Shown: piece by piece, positions 1-10,486 of the stretch
How positions within the stretch are numbered: position 1 is the first letter of the stretch
How the letters are laid out: the number at the start of each line of letters is the position of its first letter
Source of the DNA: Microstegium vimineum
Lineage: Eukaryota > Streptophyta > Magnoliopsida > Poales > Poaceae
Reading direction: 5' to 3'
Assembly (NCBI GenBank): GCA_022036555.1
Contig: CM039140.1
Location: forward strand, 30,128,473-30,192,472
Length of the DNA: 64,000 bases
The notes under the pieces: model-generated
The model's input: the letters and a program-made list of their open reading frames with translations, nothing else
Told to the model about the DNA's origin: nothing
Databases searched by the model: none
Made by a program: the position numbers and the translations under genes

Positions 1-556
1 ATGTTTTCTATGATTAACTCCATGCAGCAACCACTGGATTTGTATTGTTGTTGATGTCGGCATGAACATGGCATGGATATATGATTCGATAGGTAAGAAC
101 CCAATGACCTATAAAGACTTCATATTGGTTTTCAAGACGTATACATATCTACAGTCCTCATTACCCTATAATGTTTGTATACAGAACTTGAAATGTTTGC
201 TTTTGAATCATAAAAGTTGTATTTGTCAAATTTGTTCAAACATGGCGTTCAGGTTCTATGTCAATGCACATAAAGGGAGTCATGATCAAAATAAGTGGTG
301 TAAACTAACTGTGAAAACAATTTGTGCATTAAGTGTCATTTACTTTAGTACTCCATTATGTTTATGTCAAAAGCATTACCTAATATTTTCATATGTAAAA
401 CATAGTACGCCAAGCAGAAGCCTAGGAGTGTACACTGTGGATATTACATATGCACTCTCATGAGTAACACAATGTCTTACAGGAGACACACGTGTAGGGT
501 AAGTTAATTTGTGATTAAAGTCATGTTAACTTCAAAACCAGCTCTATGCATGTTCA
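1..556. other. Intergenic DNA, no recognisable gene
   Basis: AT-rich sequence with one open frame of about 130 codons (62-463, plus strand). Its translation has no domain, repeat or composition I recognise, and it lies beside a retrotransposon insertion. I see no basis for calling it a gene. Confidence 0.5.
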
Positions 557-561
557 TATAT
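557..561. repeat. Target-site duplication (TATAT), left copy of solo LTR
   Basis: TATAT precedes the LTR end TGAAAGG and is repeated exactly at 3416-3420 beyond the other LTR end. This fits the 5-bp staggered cut of LTR retrotransposon integrase. Confidence 0.85.
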
Positions 562-893
562 TGAAAGGATCAAGATGCCCAAGACGGGGGGTGGTTTGAA
601 TTGGGCTTATTTCAAATTTCTAAAGCAAATATGAAATCCTAAACAAATGTCAATTCCCATGTGTCTACCGAAAGTGTGTCCTAGCTAGAAAAGCAGTAGC
701 AAGTCAAGGAATGGAAGAACACCCTATCTAGTACACAATACTTATTGGATGCGGTCGTTTTTGCTTAATGGAGGCGGGCAAACACGACCGCCTCCAATGG
801 AAGGCCTCGGTTAGTCAGTGATTAACCAAGGCGGTCACCCCACCCGACTCCGTTAATGGTATTAATGAAGCTGCCCGCCTCCGTTAATGGATT

Positions 894-1058
894 CAAAAAA
901 AGGGCGTACTCAGTGCCGTAGGCTCCCACACTGCGGGGTCTGGGGAAGGGAAATAGCCCGCAAGCCTTTCCCGCACAAATGTGCAGAGGCTGGGGCTCGA
1001 ACCTTGGACCTCTTGGTCACAGGCGGTAAAGCTCTACCGCTTGCACCAGGGCCGCCCT
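894..1058 (-). mobile_element. tRNA-derived SINE (Au-like)
   Basis: On the minus strand the segment begins with a tRNA-like head: a box A-type TGGTGCAAGCGG near 1045 and a box B-type GGTTCGAGCCC near 1000. It ends in a short T-run after GAGTACGCCC, the tail type of grass Au SINEs. The duplication TCCGTTAATGGATT stands at 880-893 and again at 1059-1072, so it is a retroposed insertion into the CACTA element. Nesting order is therefore LTR, then CACTA, then SINE. Confidence 0.75.
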
Positions 1059-1574
1059 TCCGTTAATGGATTAAAAAAATAAAAAAAACTAGCGCCCATC
1101 GGCGAGCCCGTTTCAGAGCCCACCAGCGAGCTTGCCTGCTCCGCGTAGCCCCAACGCCGCCGGATCTGGCATTCGCGCTCCGAACCGTCGCCGGAGGCCT
1201 CCACTTCGAGCTGCCGCAGATCCGTTTGGAGAAGCCACCGCTGGAGGAGCTCCTCATCTAGATCTGCGCCGCTGGAGGTGTTCATCTGCCACATCCGCTG
1301 GTAAGCTCGAGGTAGATGGAGGATAGCCATCGGGGTACACCGCCGCTGAGGTAGCCGTCGAGCTCGAGGGAGGGTACCATAGGGTTGCGGCTCGCGCCCG
1401 CGAGAGGGAGGCCGGCCTATGCCACCGCGAGGGAGGCTGCACCGGTCGGCCTCGAGGGGAGAGTTGACGGAGGGAGAGAGAGGGAGAGATGCCGCCGCCG
1501 CTGCTGTCTTCTGAGAGAAAAGAGAGGGATTTGATGGGTGTGAGACTCCCGACCCTAAGTGACACTTATATACA

Positions 1575-1980
1575 TGAAATCTATTAACAGAGGCGGGCAT
1601 CTTAATATGACCGCCTCCGTTAAATATTAATGGAGGCAGGCATCTTAATTTGTCCGCCTCCATTAATCATCTATTAATGGAGGCGGGCATCTTAATATGA
1701 CTGCCTCCATTAATCGATTAATGGAGGTGGGCATCTTAATTTGTTCGCCTCCATTAATCATCTATTAACGGAGGCGAGCATCTTAATATGACCGCCTCCA
1801 TTAATCGATTAATGGAGGTGGTCACATTATAATGCCCGCCTCATTAATAGATGATTAATGGAGGTGGACAAATTACAAAGTCCGTCTCCATTAATATTTA
1901 ACGGAGGTGGGCGATTGGGCGTCGACCAGGCACTGGCCTGGCAGCCAATAATGGAGGCGGGCAAAAAAAGTGCCCGCCTC
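1575..1980. repeat. Subterminal palindromic repeat array of CACTA copy 1
   Basis: About five to six successive units of roughly 75-85 bp, each an inverted repeat of ATTAATGGAGGCGGGCATCT with its complement, separated by short AT linkers such as CATCT or CGATT. Copies differ at a few positions (GGCGGGC, GGTGGGC, GGCGAGC). Clustered subterminal motifs of this kind are typical transposase-binding regions of CACTA elements; the binding role is inferred. Confidence 0.75.
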
Positions 1981-3420
1981 CAATCAAGAAATTGCACCGT
2001 CTCCTAAAAGAAATTATGTACTAGTGGCTACACAATTCTAGTTCGAAGGAAAGAACAACTGCAGAATGTAAAGAGCTAGGGAGTAGAAAGCTTGACACGA
2101 CAACGTTTTGCCGAGGTATCGAGGAATCGACACTCCCCCTAGTCCTCGTTGGAGCACCTCGCAAGATATTGCTCCCCCTCAATCCGTGCAAGGATTGAGT
2201 GCTCTCTACGGGTTGTTTCTTCTCCACTCTGGCTCGGTGAACCGCCCACAACCGGTGCACAAGTCGTTGGAGAAGGACCGCCGACAATCCTCCGGCGATC
2301 ACCTTCCTCCGATCACCACCGGACCGTCTAGGTGATGTCGATCACCAAGAGTAACAAGCTTGAACTCTCACTTGACTCACTCAAGCCTCATGAGATCGAT
2401 GGATACACACTTGAACTCTTGGATTCACTAGTGAGATGATTCTATGGATGGATTCTAAAATCTCTCTCACTAGGGCTCTTGCTCTCTTCCCAAACCTCGC
2501 AAGGTGTTTCTCAGCTATCCAAATGAGCAAAGGCAGGTTGGGAAGGCAGGCAATGGGGTATAAATACCCCCTCACACAACCAGCCCACGGGCACAGGATA
2601 CATACAGTTTAAGTTGGCATCGGACGCACCGATGCCTATGCACCGGACGCACCGATGCCCTGCCCAACAATTAGTCGATGTTCAAAACCCCTAGCATCGG
2701 ATGCACCATTGCAAACCCAACGGACGCGTCCGTCACAAACTCATTGCTCTCAGGTTTCTGGGAAATTCGAACAATTAATCCAATGGACGCACCCCAGCGT
2801 CCGATGGCATGCCGACGGATGCGTCCGTCGGCTCCAGAGCCTCTCTGGAACCTCTCTGTATGGCCAACGGACGCACCGAGGAAATCGGCCTAGCGCCCGT
2901 CGCCATCGTCTGTCGCCTAACCCTAGTCAATAGACGGCATCAGACGCACCGATGTACTCCAAGTCCAGCGTTCGATGCACAGAAAGCGGCTCTCTCAACT
3001 TCAAACTTCGTCATGATGAATATGGAAGATGTTCTAGGCTATCTTACGGTCACCAAAGGCTTGCTTAGAGCTAAGGTTGTCAAGTGTGCACCACACCTAA
3101 GTCATGAAGCTCTCCTAAATCAAGCTACTCATTCAAACCCCTCTTGATAGTATGGTCAAAGGTAAAACAAAGACCTAGCTACTCTAAGTGCCCTTCATCT
3201 CCTTATGGCACTCAGACCTAGTCAATCTACGGTCTTCACTTTCATCCTTTGAAATCCGAAACGATATCCATCTTGGGGGTATTAGATAACCACTGGATGC
3301 CCATTCACATTTGTCACTATAGCTAAGCTACTCATAGCCTCTATAAAACACACATTATCCATAATAACCTTCTAATGTCGTTAATCACCAAAACTAATAG
3401 GGTCATGATTCTTAATATAT

Positions 3421-3885
3421 GTAAATATGTTTTATTGTAGTGGCAAGAGGAGAAAGGAAAGAGAGCTAGCCCACACGACGATGACAACCTCTTGGAGCTC
3501 ATCGATGACCTCTACAACTTCATATTGGATCAGATTATACATGTAAGAGGTGCTTATCATGATCCAAAATCCGAGTTAGGAAGAAATCCATAATACCAAC
3601 ATCTTCGAGAGACAGAAAGGCTTGGTCTAGGTCGGGCGATAACAAAATATATGTGAATGTGAAATTTGTCTTAGTTTGTGGATGGTTTTGACTTGTGGAA
3701 TGTGCATTGGACTTGTGGAATGTGGTTTGGACTTGGATGAATGATGTCTATGTGGATTAAAATGTAATATTCTTGTGAATTGGACCCTTACTATAATATT
3801 ATGTGCTTGTGAGTGTTGTCCAGATTTAAATTTGAATTATATATGTGCCAGTGTGCTGTATGATTTTATTTTTGATTTTATTTTT
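3421..3885. other. Intergenic stretch, possible old coding remnant
   Basis: Between the solo LTR and the next DNA element. Around 3440-3600 the plus strand reads as a short protein-like stretch rich in acidic residues (including DDDNLLELIDDLYNF), followed by GACTTGTGGAATGTG direct repeats at 3690-3740. This could be a remnant of an autonomous transposon open frame, but I cannot name it. Confidence 0.25.
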
Positions 3886-4203
3886 TTTTACTGGAAAATT
3901 CACTGCAGGGGCGGTTCTAGACCTACAATATAGTATTTGTATCAAATTAGGGGCAGCTCAATGTTACCAGCCGCCCCTAAATATAGTATTTGTAGGCGCG
4001 GCTGCTGTTCAAACCGCCCTTACAAATAGATGTGTAAGGGTGGTTTGAATACCACCCGCCCCTACAAATATATTTTTAGGGGCGGCTATGGGAACCACCC
4101 CTACAAATATTTGATTTGTAGAGGCGGTATGGCAGGGGCGGCTGACAAAACCACCCCTAGAAATGGTTACCAGCCATCCCTACAGTTAATCAGTGTAGTA
4201 GTG
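3886..4203. mobile_element. Short CACTA-like MITE
   Basis: The right end, reverse-complemented, is CACTACTACACTGATTAACT, a standard grass CACTA terminus. The left side (about 3890-3920) aligns imperfectly with it. The interior is made of alternating AGGGGCGG and CCGCCCCT blocks, so most of the 320 bp can fold back on itself. The left boundary and target duplication are not clear. Confidence 0.55.
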
Positions 4204-4402
4204 TCTTATTGGGTGACAAAATGGCCGCCATGGATGTTATGAGATCTCTTTGCATGAGGGGAGGTCATCCATGAACCTAACGCTGGCTAGATACTCGATT
4301 ATATGGTTTATTAAAAGCAGAGAGAATTCTATTTGAAAAAAAAGATAAGTTTTTTTCTAGATTCCTCATTTGGTTACCATACGCGAGAGCAATATATACG
4401 TA

Positions 4403-4405
<3 letters not shown>

Positions 4406-4473
<68 letters not shown>
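4406..4473. repeat. (TA)n microsatellite
   Basis: A nearly perfect run of alternating T and A for about 66 bases. Open frames of Tyr-Ile repeats across it are artefacts of the repeat. Confidence 0.95.
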
Positions 4474-4476
<3 letters not shown>

Positions 4477-4479
4477 ATC

Positions 4480-6820
4480 TACTGCAGGCTTTTAATGTAT
4501 GTGCAAGTAACAAATTAGCTAAGAGCTGCTCCTTTTTTAATTAATTATTAATAAAAGAATAGTAGGGGGTAGGGACACCCTCTCCTGTTTCCTTAAAAAA
4601 ACAAAATAACTAGGGTCCATTGAATCAGTACATGCATGCCACATGATACTTGGAACTGTTAAACAAAATATTAGATCTTTATTGAAATTATTAAGCATTA
4701 ATAAAAAGAAAACAAAAAAGCAAAAGATTGTTGTACCAAGATTACACATTCCAGTTTCATCGTAGCCTTTACCAGGTCAAGCTATCCTGCTGGCCGCAAA
4801 GGCTAGGCCTGACTCTGAAACCCTGCAAGTCCTAATAGGGCCTGCAAGCACCTGATTTCTAGTGAATGACACTTGTACAGACATTGCTTCCAAAAAAAAC
4901 ACTTGTACAGACTATCACATCTAAGTGTCATAGAATCACATAAAAAAACAAACTAGTGCTATCAAGATAATTACACTGCAGAAATAATTACGAAATGTGT
5001 ACATTTATTTACAATTAATCTATAACCAAAATTACATGCTCCTGTATGTTTTTTCTTCAATTCCGTCTAGGCACATGAAACTGGTCAGTTTCTTACTAGA
5101 GAACAAAAGAGAAAAATGTCGCCTACACCGCAACACTCATAAGTCAGGCATTAGATGAGTAGGAACATGACATGAGCCGTTGTACCCTGAGAAGGCGTGC
5201 GAGGAAGCAAGCATCACTACCACGTACTACAACATACCACAGAACTGATCTTCAGTTGCTATAAAACCAGAAGTGATGTCAGTTCATAACATGAAAATCC
5301 AAAAATGATTGTGGGGCCTAATGAACCAGTAGTGAATGACCCTATCACTACCGGCTCAAGACTGTCGGCTGGTGGCTTCAACTGGCGAACACGCTGTGCT
5401 AGTTACACAGTACCAAACCCCACATGCTCCTCCCTCCTTTCTTGAGCACACTCATCTAGAAGATGCCTTTCTCCACAAATCCCTCCGTCGTGGCCGTAAT
5501 TTTTCACCAAAATGGAAGGTCTCAGATTTTGAAGAATGTTCATGACATGTTCTTGCCTTAAGATTAGTAACAAGCATTGTCCAGTCCTTTGAATTTGTAG
5601 CTTTTCAATTATTTTGATGGCTAGATTCATTGATTCTCATGTTTTTTATATCCCCATTTTGGAGATCACTTTTCAATTCGATCTTCAGTAAGGCATTGAA
5701 ATTGTGGTTAATCCATCTTCCAAAAGGTTGGTGTCTATGAACCAATTTCATTTCTAGCAAATTACATGGTGGTTTTGATGATTGTGTATGCAATGCTTCA
5801 GTTCTTTCCTTACTCGACACTATTATATTAGTAGAACTAATTAATTTGCATTGGAAATTCAAGATTGCAGTGCCTATTACGTCCTCATAGACATAATGCT
5901 ACATCAAAGCAAGTCTCGAGTGTACGACTCGCGATGGAGCAATCTAGATCTTCTCACGGGCCTCCAAATCCTACTGAATAGGTAATTAACTCAAGCATGG
6001 GACATTTTCATCTTAATGATAGAGCACATAAATTAATAGACAACCTTCTCATATTCTAGTGAATATTAATCTGGACTTCGCTGACTATCAAGACGAAAGA
6101 AAAATAATGAACTATGTCAGATTTAAAGGTAGACATTATGGAACCTATACATGATATTAGTCATCGGGCAACGACTTGTGCGGGTTCTATGTGATTTCCA
6201 AAATGCATGAATTCACTGGTGATAATTTTAGCATTCGACAACACCTGGTGCTTATGCTTTACAACTTATTATATGTATGCTTGTCGGTTCATGAAACAAA
6301 TGAGTACACTATCCAAAGTATATGCTTGTTTTGTAGGATCTAGTAAAAGTTGCTGCTACAATTCTTTTTCCTTTTTTTTTTCTTTTGCAAATTTTATGTA
6401 AAGTTTGTCTAAGCTTATGTTCCCACATATATTACACGAGCTGGTTATTTTGTTTTGTTTTTCCTCATGACCTCTAAATTTTAATAACTTAGTACCTTTA
6501 TTGAGTGAATATATGTGACTTCACTGCACACTGATGTATGTGGTATTGAGTCATTGAGTGAGACTGCTTGCTTCTGCCCTCTCGAGAATCCTGGCTTCCA
6601 AAAGAAAATACACCGTCATCTGTTACCTAGTTTTTGAACTTTTGATTAGAAATATTTGATTATTTGCAGTTTTACCTCTGTGAACTATGCGTGCATGTTA
6701 GTGGAGCGAGGCTGAACAAGTTAAGTATAGTTATACAACTACTAACGTGATTACTATGTTTTGTGTGGTCCAGCTGCTGAAATCTACCTTTGATTTTTCG
6801 AACTATACTGAAGTTCAAGG
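4480..6820. other. Intergenic DNA without recognised genes
   Basis: AT-rich sequence with scattered short open frames, none longer than about 85 codons and none with a known domain. A fragment near 5330-5365 (CACTACCGGCTCAAGACTG) resembles the termini of nearby CACTA elements and may be a transposon scrap. I see no RNA gene. Confidence 0.4.
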
Positions 6821-6827
6821 GAGATTG

Positions 6828-8023
6828 CACTACTACAGAATAGCAAAACAAAAATCCGGCAGTGATGATCCGCATTACTGCCGGTTCGTAACCAGTGATG
6901 GATGTCCAGAAGAAATCACGTTTTTAAAATCGAAAAATAAATATTCAAATTCTGGGAGAGGGGCGAACCCGCCCGCCCGTCTCCGTCGCAAGTCGCGCAT
7001 TTTTTCGCAAACACGCTCCGCCGGGATTCGAACCTCAGACACCTCAGCCTCGTGCGGTACCTCCTCTACCACTCCACCCATGACTCATTTGTGTCTAGAT
7101 TCAGTAGTACTTCCTCATATTCTATACTAAACCGAGTGTAAATTGATTGTTTGAGCCACTAAACGAATTCAAATGAAAAAGTTGTGAACTACAAAGTTTC
7201 ATAACCTTTTGAGATCTACAGATTTCATGTAGCAAGTTTTTTCATCCGAGGTCGTTTACAAAAATTTGAATTTCAAATTTGACACATTCAAACGTATTTT
7301 TCGATGACAAGATGATTTCCAATGAAAAAGTTGTGAACTACAAAGTTTCATAACTTTTCGAGATCTACAAATTTCATTGACAAAGTTTTTTCATCGGAGA
7401 TAGTTTACAAAAATCAAAAAAATTAATGGTACAGGTATATCACTGTCGGTTCCAGCCACGAACCGACAGTGAAGCTCCTCATCACTGCCGGTTCATGGCT
7501 GGAACCGGCAGTGAAAGTGGCCATGATATCACTGCCGGTTCCAGCCACGAACCGACAGTGATGATGAGCTCCAGTGCCGGTTCGTGGCTGGAACCGGCAC
7601 TGATATACCTGTAGAGTTGACTTTTTTATTTTTGTAAACGACCTTGGATGGAAAAACTTTCTACATGAAAGTTGTAGATCTCGAAAAGTTATGAAACTTT
7701 GTAGTTCACAACTTTTTCATTTGAAATCGTTTAGTGGCCGAAAAATACGTTCGAATGTGTCAAATTTGAAATTCAAATTTTTGTAAACGACCTCGGATGA
7801 AAAAACTTGTTACACAAAAGTTGTAGATCTCGAAAAGTTATGAAACTTTGTAGTTCACAACTTTTTCATTTGAATTTATTTAGTGGCTCAAAAACTCAAT
7901 TTACTTCACTGATTTTTCAAATTACGAACCGACGACTGGAACCGGCAGTGAAGATTCATCACTGCCGATTTTGCCAGACCCGGCAGTGATAGGCCGGCAC
8001 TGATTTATAAATCTGTAATAGTG
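6828..8023. mobile_element. Foldback non-autonomous CACTA element
   Basis: The left end is CACTACTACAGA and the right end is its near-complement (reverse-complemented CACTATTACAGA), 11 of 12 bases matching. The 3-bp target duplication TTG is exact at 6825-6827 and 8024-8026. CACTGCCGGTTC-type motifs fill both subterminal zones and the centre (7440-7610). The flanking arms at about 7130-7420 and 7620-7910 are long inverted copies of each other, sharing blocks such as AAAAGTTGTGAACTACAAAG and its complement, so almost the whole 1.2 kb can form one stem. No transposase is encoded. Confidence 0.9.
6945..7085 (-). mobile_element. tRNA-like (SINE-type) insertion inside the CACTA element
   Basis: Minus-strand sequence carries a box A-like TGGAGTGGTAGAGG (near 7070) and a box B GGTTCGAATCCC (near 7030) about 37 bp apart, followed by GC-rich sequence. 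It does not fold as a complete tRNA that I can verify, and it sits only on one side of an otherwise symmetrical foldback. That fits a SINE or tRNA-derived fragment picked up by the element. Ends and target duplication were not resolved. Confidence 0.45.
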
Positions 8024-8026
8024 TTG

Positions 8027-9595
8027 ACTGAATACCCTTTTTCTTTTCTGTGCATGATTGAAGGCTGCTCATGTTGGCAAGACACCTGCTTGAATGCTAG
8101 GGCTCTTCATTTGCGATTACTCTTCAACCAATCAGGATTCTGGATCAAAGCTCAAGTGAAAAACGTGAGTGTTTGGTGTTATTGTTAGTTCTATCAATTG
8201 TTGATTCCTTAACATCTATTTTTAGAGTAATTCCTTATCATCTATGTAGCAGTAATAGTCTGACATAATGTGCAGTGCCAAGCCACATACTCACACTGCC
8301 TCTGCATGCAGTCCATTTTAGCTAGCTAGCTTAGCAGCACTCTGTTTTTTTTCTTTTGACTAGAAAGTGAGTTTTCTAATAAGCTGTACTAGCTTATTCT
8401 AATTGGTTCCATACAAGCATCACATTCTAATAAGCTGTAGGCCTATAGCCTTGGAGGTTGTCGGAATGACATTTTTGGCATTCAATGTAGAAGGCGTTAG
8501 TGACTGTCTAGGTTTTCAGAGTTACTTGCAACTCAATTATATACCTTGTCCTAAAATAACAGTGGTACAGAGTGGAGGTCAAAAGTAGCACATAATGTCT
8601 TTAGCAAATAGTGTGTGTATAGAGGTAAAATAGTGACAAGGGAAAGAATTTCGATGGACATCTTGATTGTGTCCCTTTGATTACTATAAGCCATTGGATG
8701 TGCCCCCCACTATTAATGTAAACCTGGGCTGAACTGTAACTCATGGAGTCTAAAGTTACCTTCTGCTTGGTTAGGTTGCTATGAAAGCATAGCATTTTTT
8801 ATGGAAGAATGCATTTTTCTTTATGCTTTGAAAAAAGATATTTTTTGCATGCCCCTGACTTCTTAGTTTCAGTGTCCTTGTTCTAAAAGCTGCATTTCAG
8901 CTTGTTTTTCCCTCACGAAAGATGTGCAGCTGCTGAAAACATTATCATTGGTTACTTGAGTTTTGAACCGGTCTAGAGCCCATCTACACTCAGTACTGTC
9001 TAAAAATAACAGTTCTGTTCTCGAAGAGTTCTTTAGGACACTGGTACATTTCTATACTTTGGGAGGTTTTCATTGCTTATTTGGTAGTCTATAAATACAA
9101 AGTTGCAGTGCAATTCCAGAGTTTACCTTCTGTGTGCGCCAATTTACTAGTTTTACTTAATATAAAGCTTGGCTAATATATAAAGCTTGGCTTCCATGGC
9201 CTCCCTGTCTCTGCAGATGATGGGAGCAGAGGAGGACAAGTGCATTTCGCAGCACGCGCACCTCGACTACATCTACACGCAGCACGTGCATTTCGCTTTG
9301 CCGGTTTGAATGGTTTGGTGATTTGGTTTAGGTTGGGCACAGAATATGCATGCTGGGAAGTTGATATATAGACGATGAGGCTGAAATCACATCTAGTAGT
9401 TCTATAATCCATCCATCTTGGAATATATATATAGTTTCATGATTCTGCTAGTATTGCACATCTCTCCATGTGTGTGTGCGTCTAATACTAATATACATGG
9501 TTGCTAGCTAGAGCTATTTTCTCTAAGTTGATATATATATATATATATAGCATTGTTGCTTATACGGAAAAGCAAAAAAAAAAATCAGATTATTT
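8027..9595. other. Intergenic DNA without recognised genes
   Basis: AT-rich, with short unremarkable open frames. A small TA-rich run lies at 9529-9550. Nothing with a domain or RNA fold that I can support. Confidence 0.4.
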
Positions 9596-9834
9596 TTTAA
9601 AAAAAATAATTTCTTTGCCGAGTGCAGGCTACGTGGCACTCGGCAAAGAATTTTCCAAAAAACCTGCCACATCAGCACTCGGCAAAAAACAGTCAACTTG
9701 ACGGTCGCCGTTTCCTTTGCCGAGTGCTGACCTGACACTCGGCAAAGCCTTTGCCGAGTACCCGATATTTGGCACTCGGCAAAGCCTTTGCCAAGTAGGT
9801 CAGGCACTCGGCAAAGCTGCTGTTTCCAGTAGTG
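9596..9834. mobile_element. CACTA-type element fragment with CACTCGGCAAAG repeats
   Basis: The right end reads CTGTTTCCAGTAGTG (reverse complement CACTACTGGAAACAG), a common grass CACTA terminus, after eight or so alternating copies of TTTGCCGAGTG and CACTCGGCAAAG. No matching left terminus is seen; the left side fades into an A-rich run at 9570-9610, so the copy seems truncated there. Confidence 0.65.
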
Positions 9835-10111
9835 CTAGGATTTTACGTCTGGCTATGCTATCCAAAATTTTTGTATATAATTTGGTAAAACAATTTTAGT
9901 AATTTGACATCAATTGTAAGATTTTCAACGTGATTGTGTAAACATGTACAATAAGGCTTAAATTTGATGGTTAAATTGAAACCATTCATAAAATACAATA
10001 TAAATAGTTCAAAAGACATAGTGTTGGTTAAAAATATGGCAACTGCTCCGGCCAGTACTCTCCTCCTTTTAAAAATCGTACGAATCTCAGCATATATACA
10101 GTTAACTAGAT

Positions 10112-10462
10112 ATTTTTCTTAATTATATTCCCGCATGGGCTCCGGCCCTTCCATGCTCAAAAATTGCCCAATCAATTTGTATCTTATGGATCCACTTTTT
10201 TCATAGCCTTCACCAATCACACCGTGTGCATCTACATCTGCCTCTGACCTCCACTACCGGATTCGTCTAATTTGCCGAGCGCCATTTTTCTTAATTATAT
10301 TCCCGCATAGGCGCATAGGCTCCGGCCCTTCCATGCCCAAAAATTGCCCAATCCATTTGTATCTATGGATCCACTTTTTTCATAGCCTTCACCAATCACA
10401 CCATGTGCATCTGCATCTTCCTCTGACCTCCACTAGCGGATTCGTCTAATTTGCTGAGCGCC
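10112..10462. repeat. Tandem duplication, two copies of about 175 bp
   Basis: Copy one (10112-10283) and copy two (10284-10462) both start ATTTTTCTTAATTATATTCC and both end TCGTCTAATTTGC(C/T)GAGCGCC. Copy two has an extra ten or so bases in GCATAGGCGCATAGG. The second copy runs straight into the truncated Copia sequence at about 10463, so the duplication marks the breakpoint where the 5' part of that retrotransposon was lost. Confidence 0.85.
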
Positions 10463-10486
10463 TGGAGCACTCCGCCGACCCTGCAC

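Larger units (their letters stand above)
726..2026. mobile_element. Non-autonomous CACTA-like DNA transposon, copy 1
   Basis: A 1.3-kb element inserted in the solo LTR. The two ends pair as imperfect inverted repeats: the left begins ATCTAGTACACAAT and the right, reverse-complemented, begins CACTAGTACATAAT. Flanking triplets are CCT (723-725) and GCT (2027-2029), and the uninterrupted relative at 30-32 kb reads CCT at this site, which supports a 3-bp duplication. Subterminal regions are packed with short palindromes built on TTAATGGAGGCGGGC and its complement (750-870 and 1580-1980). The GC-rich centre (about 1090-1520) has overlapping open frames but no transposase or known domain. It is related to the element at 58304-59565. 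A 9-bp direct repeat next to the ends would suggest a Mutator-type element instead (see findings). Confidence 0.75.
562..3415 (-). mobile_element. Solo LTR of a long-LTR retrotransposon, split by a CACTA element
   Basis: Read on the minus strand, this interval matches the 3' LTR at 30545-32085 over its whole length, once the CACTA element at 726-2026 is removed (about 1.55 kb in each). The LTR runs from TTAAGAATCATG (minus strand, ending at 3415) to GATCCTTTCA (ending at 562). A 5-bp target duplication TATAT lies at 557-561 and 3416-3420, so this is an insertion that collapsed to a solo LTR by recombination. A TATA-like motif, TATAAATA on the plus strand and TATTTATA on the minus strand, lies at 2559-2566 in the position of the LTR promoter. 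The U3 part carries repeated GCGTCCG/CGGACGC modules, as in the relative at 25-32 kb, but their order and sequence differ strongly. Confidence 0.92.

Noticed and set aside
62..463. 133-codon open frame at the left edge
   Set aside because: No recognisable domain, ordinary AT-rich composition; insufficient support for a gene.
985..1055. Minus-strand tRNA gene
   Set aside because: Box A and B motifs are present, but the sequence is flanked by a 14-bp duplication, has a non-tRNA tail and a T-run, so it is a SINE.
1034..1663. 209-codon minus-strand open frame as a protein gene
   Set aside because: It lies across the GC-rich centre and palindromic end of a CACTA element, shows no domain, and overlaps open frames on both strands as expected from composition.
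740..2036. Mutator-like element defined by 9-bp direct repeats at its ends
   Set aside because: With those ends the termini do not pair, and seven extra bases of the host LTR stay unexplained. CACTA-type ends with CCT/GCT fit the empty site in the related LTR better. Kept as a finding, not as the call.
4277..4518. Open frames of Tyr-Ile repeats
   Set aside because: Pure translation of the (TA)n microsatellite.
9529..9834. Complete CACTA element beginning near 9550
   Set aside because: No left terminus matching CACTACTGGAAACAG and no flanking duplication; only a fragment is supported.
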